In this document: positions 24,850 to 32,075 of the stretch, in pieces
How the letters are laid out: each line of letters begins with the position of its first letter
Position numbering within the stretch: the stretch's first letter is position 1
From: Actinocrinis puniceicyclus
Lineage (GTDB): Bacteria > Actinomycetota > Actinomycetes > Streptomycetales > Catenulisporaceae
Length of the DNA stretch: 33,411 bases
Assembly (NCBI RefSeq): GCF_018283645.1
Contig: NZ_JAGSXH010000068.1
Coordinates: 1-33,411 of the forward strand
Direction: 5' to 3'
Position numbers and translations under genes: made by a program
The notes under the pieces: model-generated
What the model was told of the DNA's origin: nothing
Seen by the model: the letters and a program-made list of their open reading frames with translations, nothing else
Databases searched by the model: none

Positions 24850-24878
24850 TTGTGCGCGCGTTCACAAGGTCTTACGCT
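24850..24878 (+). promoter_or_regulatory. Rex operator and promoter of the rex-hemACD operon
   Basis: TTGTGCGCGCGTTCACAA (24850-24867) matches the Rex operator pattern TTGTGAAN4TTCACAA except for CG in place of AA in the left arm. TTGTGC as -35 and TACGCT (24873-24878) as -10 are exactly 17 bases apart, so bound Rex would cover the -35 element and spacer. This supports autoregulation of rex and redox control of haem synthesis by the NADH/NAD+ ratio. The rex start lies about 75 bases after the expected transcription start. Confidence 0.85.
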
Positions 24879-24960
24879 GTCGGGCAGGTGCTGAGGCAGA
24901 CCCACAATCCGTGGCGCGCTCCGGCAACAGTCCCACCGCGACAGCGCCTTCAGGAGCACG

Positions 24961-25854
24961 ATGGCCACCTTGCGTACCCAAGGTCCCCCGGGCCGCGGCG
25001 GCGAAGGCTCCACGGGCCGCGCCGCCTCAGCGATCCCGGAGGCGACCGTAGCGCGGCTTCCGGTGTACCTGCGCGCGCTGCGGGCCCTGGCCGAACGCGG
25101 CACCGCGACGGCCTCCTCGGAGGAACTGGCCGCCATCGCCGGGGTCAACTCGGCCAAGCTGCGCAAGGACCTTTCCTACCTCGGCTCGTACGGCACCCGC
25201 GGCGTCGGCTACGACGTCGAGTACCTCGTGTACCAGATCTCCCGCGAACTGGGCCTGTCCCAGGACTGGCCGGTGGCCATCATCGGCATCGGTAACCTCG
25301 GCCACGCGCTGGCCAACTACGGCGGCTTCGTCAGCCGCGGCTTCCGGATCGCCGCGCTGCTCGACGCCGACCCGCGGCTGTCCGGCAACCGGGTCGCCGG
25401 CCTGGTGATCCGGCACATCGACGAACTCGACGAGGCGATCGCCGAGAACGGCATCTCCATCGCGGTGATCGCGGTGCCGCCGGACGCGGCCCAGGACGTG
25501 GCGAACCGGCTGGTGGCCGCCGGGATCACCTCGATCCTGAACTTCGCCCCGGCGGTGGTGACCGTGCCGGACGGGGTGAGCCTGCGCAAGGTGGACCTGT
25601 CCGTCGAGCTGCAGATCCTCGCCTTCCACGAGCAGCGCAAGATCGCCAACCGCGCCGCGCCGGGCGCGCTGCGCACAGCACGCACGGTGCGCAGGCTGCG
25701 GGAAGATCCGGTCAACCCGGGCGAGTTCGACGACGCGAGTGTCTCGACCGCCTATGCCGGCGCGACGAGCCTTCCGGCCGCGGACTGCGTCGCCGACACC
25801 ACACCCATCCCGCGTTACAGCTATGACGAATTCGACGAGGTGAGGCCGGCATGA
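24961..25854 (+). CDS. rex: Redox-sensing transcriptional repressor Rex
   Basis: Rex represses respiratory and related genes when NADH is low and leaves DNA when NADH rises. Its 297 residues contain a winged-helix domain (about 25-85, RLPVYLRALRALAERG, GVNSAKLRKDLSYLGSYGTRGVGY), a Rossmann NADH domain with G109-I-G111-N-L-G114 and LLDAD, and the C-terminal domain-swapping helix (VELQILAFHEQRK). About 60 extra acidic, low-complexity residues follow that helix, making it longer than the ~258 residues I recall for Streptomyces Rex. ATG 24961 follows AGGAG. The stop overlaps hemA by 4 bases. Confidence 0.96.
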   Translation: MATLRTQGPPGRGGEGSTGRAASAIPEATVARLPVYLRALRALAERGTATASSEELAAIAGVNSAKLRKDLSYLGSYGTRGVGYDVEYLVYQISRELGLSQDWPVAIIGIGNLGHALANYGGFVSRGFRIAALLDADPRLSGNRVAGLVIRHIDELDEAIAENGISIAVIAVPPDAAQDVANRLVAAGITSILNFAPAVVTVPDGVSLRKVDLSVELQILAFHEQRKIANRAAPGALRTARTVRRLREDPVNPGEFDDASVSTAYAGATSLPAADCVADTTPIPRYSYDEFDEVRPA

Positions 25855-27218
25855 GCCTGCTGGTGGTCGGCCTGTCCCACCGCACCGCACCGATCCCGCT
25901 GCTGGAGAAGGCGGCGCTGCCGCAAGAGCGGGTGGCGAAGCTGATCGGCGACGCCGTCGGTACCGAGCACGTCACCGAGGCGATAGCGGTGGCCACCTGC
26001 AACCGGCTGGAGATCTACGCCGACGTCACCCGCTTTCACGGCGCGCTGTCCGACCTGTCCGATCTGGTGAGTCTGCACACCGGAATCTCGGTAGAGGAAC
26101 TGACCGAGCACCTTTACGTACATTACGACAACCGCGCCGTACAGCACCTTTTCAACGTCGCCTGCGGCCTGGACTCGATGGTCGTCGGCGAGCCTCAGAT
26201 CCTCGGGCAGTTACGCGGCGCGCTCGCCGCGGGCCAGACCGAGGGCACTGCCGGCCGCGTGATCAATGATCTGACGCAGACCGCGCTTCGGGTCGGCAAG
26301 CGCGCGCACAGCGAGACCGGCCTCGACCGCGCGGGCCAGTCGCTGGTCACCGCAGCTCTCGAACTTGCCGTCCCGCTGATCGAGGGCGGTCGACCGCGGC
26401 GGGCCGTGGTCGTCGGCGCCGGCTCCATGTCCTCGCTGGCCGCGACCACTCTGGCCAGGCAGTTCCCGGGCCTGGAGCTGACCGTGGTCAACCGCAGCCC
26501 GGACCGGGCGGGCCGGCTCGCCGAGAGTGTGGGCGCCCGGGCGCTGAGCCTGGACCGGCTCGCGGAGACTCTGGCCGAGGCGGACCTGGTGATCTCCTGC
26601 ACGGGGGCGGTGGACACCGTCATCGGTGCGGCGCACTTCGCCGCTGGCGGCGTAGCCGAGTCGCTGGGGCATCGGGTCGTCATCGACCTGGCGCTGCCGC
26701 GCGACGTGGCCGCCGAGGTCGCCGAGTTGCCCGGTACGACGGTGATCGACCTGGAGCGCATCGCCGACGCCGAGCGGGAGGGCGCCGCGCGGGTCGAGGA
26801 GGGCAGCGTCGAGGACGTCCGCCGCATCGTCGGCGAGGAGGTTTTCGCCTACGCGGCGGCCCAGCGCGCCGCCACCGTCGGCCCGACGGTCATCGCGTTG
26901 CGAGACATGGCCGCGGATGTCGTCGACGTCGAACTTGCCCGCTTCGACGGGCGGGTGCCGGAACTCGATGCGAAGGCCCGCGCCGAGGTGGCCAACACGG
27001 TCCGGCGCGTCGTGGACAAGCTGCTGCACGAGCCGACGGTCCGGGTGAAGCAGTTGGCCTCAGACCCGGGTGGCACGTCCTATGCCGTGGCGCTGCGGGA
27101 GTTGTTCAACCTCGATCCGGCCGCGCCCGCCGCGGTCAGCCGGGCCGAACCGGTGCCGGCGGGCGAAGAGGGCCCCGCGAGCAAAGAAGGCCCCGCGAGC
27201 AAAGAAGGCACCTTATGA
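25851..27218 (+). CDS. hemA: Glutamyl-tRNA reductase
   Basis: HemA reduces glutamyl-tRNA to glutamate-1-semialdehyde with NADPH, the committed step of haem synthesis by the C5 route. In its 455 residues, the catalytic Cys is C50 in VATCNRLEIY. GLSHRTAP lies at the N-terminus, LRVGKRAHSETG and the NADPH motif GAGSMSSLAATTLA in the middle, and the dimerisation helix at the C-terminus. It ends with a low-complexity tail containing a tandem GPASKE repeat. Codons 121 (26211-26213) and 455 (27213-27215) are TTA, which I found in no other gene here; the second overlaps the hemC ATG. It overlaps rex and hemC by 4 bases each. Confidence 0.97.
   Translation: MSLLVVGLSHRTAPIPLLEKAALPQERVAKLIGDAVGTEHVTEAIAVATCNRLEIYADVTRFHGALSDLSDLVSLHTGISVEELTEHLYVHYDNRAVQHLFNVACGLDSMVVGEPQILGQLRGALAAGQTEGTAGRVINDLTQTALRVGKRAHSETGLDRAGQSLVTAALELAVPLIEGGRPRRAVVVGAGSMSSLAATTLARQFPGLELTVVNRSPDRAGRLAESVGARALSLDRLAETLAEADLVISCTGAVDTVIGAAHFAAGGVAESLGHRVVIDLALPRDVAAEVAELPGTTVIDLERIADAEREGAARVEEGSVEDVRRIVGEEVFAYAAAQRAATVGPTVIALRDMAADVVDVELARFDGRVPELDAKARAEVANTVRRVVDKLLHEPTVRVKQLASDPGGTSYAVALRELFNLDPAAPAAVSRAEPVPAGEEGPASKEGPASKEGTL
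27171..27206 (+). repeat. Tandem 18-bp duplication at the 3' end of hemA
   Basis: The 18-base unit GGCCCCGCGAGCAAAGAA occurs twice in tandem without mismatch (27171-27188 and 27189-27206). It keeps the frame and repeats the residues GPASKE just before the stop. It looks like a recent slippage or duplication in a non-essential tail. Confidence 0.9.
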
Positions 27219-28141
27219 CCGCCCAGGCACTGAGGTTGGGAACCCGGCGCTCCGCCCTGGCCCTGGCGCAGTCCGGGCTGGTGGCCCGCGCGGTGACCGA
27301 GGCCACCGGGCGCCGTGTCGAGCTGGTGGAGATCACCACGCACGGGGACGTCTCCCGGGAGGCGCTGACACAGATCGGCGGCACCGGGGTGTTCGTCAAC
27401 GCGCTGCGCGACGCGTTGTTGGACGGCAGCGTGGACTTCGCCGTGCACTCGCTCAAGGATCTGCCGACCGCCGACCCCGCGGGTCTGGCCTTGGCCGCGG
27501 TGCCGGAGCGCGAAGACGTGCGCGACGTTCTGGTGGCGCGTGAGCAGTTGAAGTTCGCCGACCTGTCGCCGGGCGCGCGGGTGGGCACCGGTTCGCCGCG
27601 CCGCGCCGCGCAGCTCAGGCTCCTGCGCCAGGACTTGGAGATCGTCCCGGTCCGCGGGAACGTGGACACCCGCGTCGGCTACGTCGCCAAGGGCGAACTG
27701 GACGCCGTGGTGCTCGCCTATGCCGGGCTCAGCCGCCTCGGCCGGCTCGGTGAGGTCACCGACTACTTCGACCCGAACGCGCTGCTGCCCGCCCCCGGCC
27801 AGGGGGCCCTGGCGCTGGAATGCCGGGCCGCGGACGGCGCGCTGGCGGCGCAGCTCGCCGCACTGGACCACGGTCCCACCCGGGCCGCGGTCCGGGCCGA
27901 GCGGGCCCTGCTGGCCGCGCTCGAAGCGGGGTGTTCCGCGCCCGTCGGTGGGTATGCCACCGCGACCGCGGACGAACTGCAGTTGACCGGGACCGTGACC
28001 GAGGCGGACACCCCGGACGCCCCGCGGTCGATCAGGATGTCCGTCACCGGCGCCCCCGGCGAGGCCGAGCGGCTCGGGCGCGAGCTCGCCGCGCGGATGC
28101 TCGACCAGGGCGCCGCAGGACTGATGGGGAAGAAGACGTGA
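27215..28141 (+). CDS. hemC: Porphobilinogen deaminase (hydroxymethylbilane synthase)
   Basis: HemC joins four porphobilinogens into hydroxymethylbilane. The 308 residues show GTRRSALALAQ at the N-terminus, the catalytic D82 in VHSLKDLPT, VGTGSPRRAAQL, VRGNVDTR, LPAPGQGALALE, and the dipyrromethane-cofactor cysteine C240 in EAGCSAPVGGY. ATG 27215 overlaps the hemA stop (ATGA), and the stop overlaps the hemD GTG, so the three enzymes are translationally coupled. Confidence 0.97.
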   Translation: MTAQALRLGTRRSALALAQSGLVARAVTEATGRRVELVEITTHGDVSREALTQIGGTGVFVNALRDALLDGSVDFAVHSLKDLPTADPAGLALAAVPEREDVRDVLVAREQLKFADLSPGARVGTGSPRRAAQLRLLRQDLEIVPVRGNVDTRVGYVAKGELDAVVLAYAGLSRLGRLGEVTDYFDPNALLPAPGQGALALECRAADGALAAQLAALDHGPTRAAVRAERALLAALEAGCSAPVGGYATATADELQLTGTVTEADTPDAPRSIRMSVTGAPGEAERLGRELAARMLDQGAAGLMGKKT

Positions 28142-30081
28142 CTGTCACGACCGGAGTAGCGCCGCAGAGCGCGGTTCCGCCGCAGGTCCACGCCCGTGAG
28201 CACGCCGCCGCGGGGTCCGACCTCGCCATCAACGGCACCGCGCTTGAGGGCACCGCGCTGGACGGTTCGTCGAACGGCGTGGACTTCGCCGAGCAGGCGG
28301 AAGCCCCGGATGAGACGGGCGCGGTCCCCGACCAGGACTCCGACGCCGAACCACCGCGCGGCCACTCCACGGCGCGCGCCCGGGTCAGCTTCGTGGGAGC
28401 GGGCCCCGGCGACCCCGACCTGCTGACCGTGCGCGCCGCCGCGTTGCTCGCCGCCGCGGACGTGCTCGTCGTCGACTCCCGGCTGCGCGCCCGGTTCGAG
28501 CCGCGCTGCAGCGACCGGGTCCAGGTCATCGAGATCGCGCCCGCGGTCGACGGCGCCGGCGCGGTGCAAGTCGGCTGCGAAGACGACGGCGCGCGGATCG
28601 GCTGCGCGGCCGATGAGCTCGCGCGCGTCGCGCTTGAGCCGCTCGAGTGCCTGGACGCGATCAGCGCCGCGGTGCGCGACGGCAAGTCCGTGGTGCGGCT
28701 GCTGGACGGAGACCCCGGCCTGTTCGGGTCCTTCGAGGCGGAGGCGGCGGCCTGCGCCAAGGCCGGACTGCCGTTCGAGGTGGTGCCCGGGCTGGCCCGC
28801 GCGACCGCCGTGCCGGTCTTCGCCGGCATCCCGCTGACCAGGGGCGCGATCGGCGACGTGCGGCTGCTGTCCGCGCCGCGCCCGGACGGGAACGCCGACT
28901 TCACCGCCTGGTCGGACTGGCACCGCCAGCTCGGTGAGGCCGGGGCCGCCAGCTCGACGCTGGTGCTGCTCGGCATCGGCGATCGGATCGACGAGGTGGC
29001 CTCGGAACTGCTCGCGGCCGGCCGGCCGGGCAACACCCCGGTCGCGGTGACCGTGGACGGCTCGCTGACCTCGCAGCGCACCGTCACCGGTGCGCTGGAC
29101 CGGATCGCCGCCGCGCTGAAGGCGGAGCACGGCAAGCACTCCGCGGCCGCGCTGAACGGGGATACCGTGGTGGTCGTGGGTTCGGTGGTGGAACGCCGCT
29201 CCGAGCTGTCCTGGTACGAGACCAAGCCGCTGTTCGGCTGGCGGGTGCTGGTGCCGCGCACCAAGGAGCAGGCCGGGGCGCTCAGCGAGCAGCTCCAGTC
29301 CTATGGTGCGGTGCCGCACGAGGTGCCGACCATCGCGGTCGAGCCGCCGCGCACCCCGCAGCAGATGGAGCGCGCGGTCAAGGGCCTGGTCACCGGGCGG
29401 TACGAATGGGTCGCCTTCACCTCCGCGAACGCGGTGAAGGCGGTACGCGAGAAGTTCGAGGAGTACGGGCTCGACGCGCGCGCCTTCGCCGGGATCAAGG
29501 TCGCGGCGGTCGGCGAGCAGACCGCCGGGGCGCTGCGCGCCTTCGGCGTCGTGCCGGACCTGGTGCCCTCGGGCGACCAGTCCGCGGCGGGCCTGCTGGA
29601 GGACTTCCCCGCGTACGACCCGGCCTTCGACCCGATCGAGCGGGTGTTCCTGCCGCGCGCCGACATCGCCACCGAGACTCTGGTCGCGGGCCTGGTCGAA
29701 CTGGGCTGGGAAGTGGACGACGTGACCGCGTACCGCACGGTGCGCGCCGCGCCGCCACCGGCCGAGGTGCGCGAGGCGATCAAGGGCGGCGGATTCGACG
29801 CCGTGCTGTTCACCTCCTCGTCCACGGTGAAGAACCTGGTCGGGATCGCGGGCAAACCGCATGCCTCGACGGTGATCGCGTGCATCGGCCCGCAGACCGC
29901 GAAGACCGCCGAGGAGCACGGATTGCGCGTGGATGTGCTCGCGCCCACGCCGAGCGCCGCGGTGCTCGCCGAGGCGCTGGCGGCCTTCGGCCGGGCGCGG
30001 CGGGAGGCGGCGCTGGCCGCCGGCGAGCCGGTGCTGCGGCCCTCGCAGCGGCGCTCGACCCGGGCCCGCCGCGCGAAGTGA
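28138..30081 (+). CDS. hemD: Uroporphyrinogen-III synthase fused to a diverged SUMT-like domain
   Basis: The C-terminal part (about 365-620) is HemD, which closes and inverts ring D of hydroxymethylbilane; LFGWRVLVPRTKEQA, WVAFTSANAV and VLFTSSSTV are typical. The N-terminal part is a tetrapyrrole-methylase fold: VGAGPGDPDLLTVRAA is intact, but the SAM-binding loop reads RLLDGDPGLFGSF instead of the canonical RLKGGDPFVFGRG, and the VVPGLARATAVP and GIPLTR blocks are only partly conserved. Similar two-domain proteins in Streptomyces are annotated as bifunctional SUMT/HemD; methylase activity is doubtful here. About 80 residues of disordered sequence precede it. GTG 28138 overlaps the hemC stop. 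The protein has 647 residues. Confidence 0.92.
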   Translation: MTVTTGVAPQSAVPPQVHAREHAAAGSDLAINGTALEGTALDGSSNGVDFAEQAEAPDETGAVPDQDSDAEPPRGHSTARARVSFVGAGPGDPDLLTVRAAALLAAADVLVVDSRLRARFEPRCSDRVQVIEIAPAVDGAGAVQVGCEDDGARIGCAADELARVALEPLECLDAISAAVRDGKSVVRLLDGDPGLFGSFEAEAAACAKAGLPFEVVPGLARATAVPVFAGIPLTRGAIGDVRLLSAPRPDGNADFTAWSDWHRQLGEAGAASSTLVLLGIGDRIDEVASELLAAGRPGNTPVAVTVDGSLTSQRTVTGALDRIAAALKAEHGKHSAAALNGDTVVVVGSVVERRSELSWYETKPLFGWRVLVPRTKEQAGALSEQLQSYGAVPHEVPTIAVEPPRTPQQMERAVKGLVTGRYEWVAFTSANAVKAVREKFEEYGLDARAFAGIKVAAVGEQTAGALRAFGVVPDLVPSGDQSAAGLLEDFPAYDPAFDPIERVFLPRADIATETLVAGLVELGWEVDDVTAYRTVRAAPPPAEVREAIKGGGFDAVLFTSSSTVKNLVGIAGKPHASTVIACIGPQTAKTAEEHGLRVDVLAPTPSAAVLAEALAAFGRARREAALAAGEPVLRPSQRRSTRARRAK

Positions 30082-30133
30082 TCGAGTGACAGGGAGAATC
30101 CGGTGAACGTCGGACCGGGTTCGGCGACGCGGA

Positions 30134-30139
30134 TAGGCT
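30134..30139 (+). promoter_or_regulatory. -10 element of hemB
   Basis: TAGGCT is followed by 7 bases and the ATG at 30147. hemB can therefore be made from its own leaderless transcript as well as by read-through from the rex operon. Confidence 0.55.
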
Positions 30140-30146
30140 GGTGCAC

Positions 30147-31130
30147 ATGACGTCGTCTCAGTATCCGAACGTAAGGCCGCGGCGGTTGCGGCGGACGCCC
30201 GCGCTGCGCCGGCTGGTGGCCGAGACCCGGCTGCATCCGGCCGAGCTGGTGCTGCCGATATTCGTCAAGGAGGGCCTGAGCGAGCCCGCGCCGATCGCCT
30301 CGATGCCCGGCCTCGTGCAGCACACGCTCGCCAGTCTGCGCAAGGCCGCGCACGAGGCGGTCGCCGCGGGCGTCGGCGGGCTGATGCTGTACGCCGTGCC
30401 GGAGGAGCGCGACGCGATCGGTTCGGCGGGCGTGGACCCCGACGGCATCCTGCAGCGCGCGATCCGGGAGGTGGCCGACGAGGTCGGCGACTCCACCGTG
30501 ATCATGAGCGATCTGTGCCTCGACGAGTTCACCGACCACGGCCACTGCGGCGTCCTGCGCGCCGACGGCGCCGTGGACAACGACGCGACCCTTGAGATCT
30601 ACGGCGAGATGGCGCTGGCCCAGGCGCAGGCCGGCGCGCACCTGCTCGGCCTGAGCGGCATGATGGACGGCCAGGTCGGCTTCGTGCGCAGGGCGCTGGA
30701 CGCCGCGGGATATCAGGACACCGGCATACTCGCCTACGCCGCGAAGTACTCCTCGGTCTTCTACGGGCCCTTCCGCGACGCGGTCGACTCCCAGCTGAAG
30801 GGCGACCGCAAGACCTATCAGCAGGACCCGGCCAACGGCATCGAGGCACTGCTCGAGGTGCGGCTCGATCTGGCGGAGGGCGCCGACCTGGTCATGGTCA
30901 AGCCGGCCATGTCGTATCTCGACATCGTGCGCCAGATCGCCGACGTCGCGCAGGTGCCGGTGGCGGCGTACCAGGTCTCCGGCGAGTACGCGATGGTCGA
31001 GGCTGCCGCGGCGAACGGCTGGATCGACCGGGAGCGGGCGATCCTGGAGACGCTGACCTCGATCAAGCGGGCCGGAGCCTCGGTCATCCTCAGCTACTGG
31101 GCCCTGGACGCGATCCGCCTGCTCGGCTGA
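30147..31130 (+). CDS. hemB: Delta-aminolevulinic acid dehydratase (porphobilinogen synthase)
   Basis: HemB condenses two aminolevulinate molecules to porphobilinogen. The 327 residues have both Schiff-base lysines, K200 ([15 protein letters not shown]) and K252 ([11 protein letters not shown]). The metal loop reads C124-L-D126-EFTDHGH-C134, so the middle zinc cysteine of the C-x-C type is Asp. This hybrid between zinc and magnesium types leaves the metal uncertain. ATG 30147 agrees with the -10 spacing; a GTG at 30141 is also in frame. It lies 65 bases after hemD. Confidence 0.96.
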   Translation: MTSSQYPNVRPRRLRRTPALRRLVAETRLHPAELVLPIFVKEGLSEPAPIASMPGLVQHTLASLRKAAHEAVAAGVGGLMLYAVPEERDAIGSAGVDPDGILQRAIREVADEVGDSTVIMSDLCLDEFTDHGHCGVLRADGAVDNDATLEIYGEMALAQAQAGAHLLGLSGMMDGQVGFVRRALDAAGYQDTGILAYAAKYSSVFYGPFRDAVDSQLKGDRKTYQQDPANGIEALLEVRLDLAEGADLVMVKPAMSYLDIVRQIADVAQVPVAAYQVSGEYAMVEAAAANGWIDRERAILETLTSIKRAGASVILSYWALDAIRLLG

Positions 31131-31153
31131 CCCGGGAGCGCCCTGCCAAGGGT

Positions 31154-31173
31154 GGTTCGGCGCGCCGCGAACC
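31154..31173. terminator. Candidate terminator between hemB and the ABC ATPase gene
   Basis: GGTTCG (31154-31159) pairs with CGAACC (31168-31173) around a GC-rich loop, 23 bases after the hemB stop in a convergent gap. Confidence 0.4.
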
Positions 31174-31225
31174 GGTACGCGCCGTCCGGAAGGGCGCGCA
31201 GCCCGCGGTCGGCGGCGCTGAAGAC

Positions 31226-31963
31226 CTATCCCGGGACCCGGTCGGCAGCCACCGCGAGTTCGAATACCTCGTCGCACACCGCGGCGACCAGGCCGGGATC
31301 GTGCTCGACCAGTACGAGGCTGAGGCCGTCCGCGCGCAGGGCCCGTACCGTCGCGGCGAACTCCAGCACCTGTGTCTCACTCATCCCGGAGGAGGGTTCG
31401 TCGAGCAGCAGCACGCGTGCCCCGGCGGCCATCGCCCGCGCGATCTCGACGAGGCGGGCCACACCGGTCGGCACCGCGGAAAGCGGCTGCCCGGCGAAAT
31501 CCACCAGAGCGAAACGCCGCAGCAGCCGGTGTGCGACGGCGGCCGGGGTTTCCCCGCCCGCGCCGGCCGGCGCGGCTTCCACGTCGGGACCGCGTGGTCT
31601 GAACCGGCCGAGGCGCTCGGGCGGCGTGCCTCGCGTCCCGAATTCGGCCGCCACGAGCAGGTTGTCCGCGATGTTCAGCGAGGTGAACGGTTCCAGGCGC
31701 TGGAACGTGCGCCCCAGGCCGAGGCGCGCGCGCCGGTGCACCGGCAGCCGGGTGATGTCACGGCCGAAGAGCCAGACGCGCCCGGCCGTCGGCCTGAGCG
31801 TCCCGCAGACCACGTCGAGCAGCGTGGACTTGCCCGCGCCGTTCGGGCCGACCAGGCCCAGCACCCGGCCCGGGGCCACCTCGAAGCTCACCCCGCGCAG
31901 CACCGGCACGCCCCGATACCCCGCGGCGATGCCGTCGACCCAAAGCGCGGCGGTTGGGGCCAC
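31226..31963 (-). CDS. LivG-like ABC transporter ATP-binding protein
   Basis: A 245-residue ATPase of the branched-chain amino acid (LivG) family. Walker A is GPNGAGKST at 39-47, the Q-loop is in GRTFQRLEPF, Walker B is LLLDEPSSG near 185-193, and the H-loop is in LVEHD. The signature region reads LSAVPTGVARLVEIARA, a PTG variant of the usual LSGGQ. No permease or binding protein lies next to it in the window, so its partners are unknown. GTG 31963 was chosen because AGGGAG lies 8 bases upstream; GTG 31969 two codons earlier is an alternative. It converges with hemB. Confidence 0.87.
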   Translation of the reverse strand: MAPTAALWVDGIAAGYRGVPVLRGVSFEVAPGRVLGLVGPNGAGKSTLLDVVCGTLRPTAGRVWLFGRDITRLPVHRRARLGLGRTFQRLEPFTSLNIADNLLVAAEFGTRGTPPERLGRFRPRGPDVEAAPAGAGGETPAAVAHRLLRRFALVDFAGQPLSAVPTGVARLVEIARAMAAGARVLLLDEPSSGMSETQVLEFAATVRALRADGLSLVLVEHDPGLVAAVCDEVFELAVAADRVPG

Positions 31964-32075
31964 GTTCACGACTCCCTAGGCTTCGGTTCACAGGCGCCCG
32001 TGATACAAAGCAGACTCTCGCTTATTCGGGGTAGTTGTCACCCGATCGAGGGTGCCGAGCGGAACTGGAGTGCCG

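Noticed and set aside
27763-31277. Very long minus-strand frames opposite hemC, hemD and hemB
   Set aside because: High-GC third positions keep the antisense frame open. The sense strand encodes clear haem enzymes, and the antisense products are low-complexity.
31450-31490. Broken ABC signature in the LivG-like ATPase
   Set aside because: The PTG...VEIARA form is a known variant in branched-chain amino acid type ATPases, so it is not evidence of a pseudogene.
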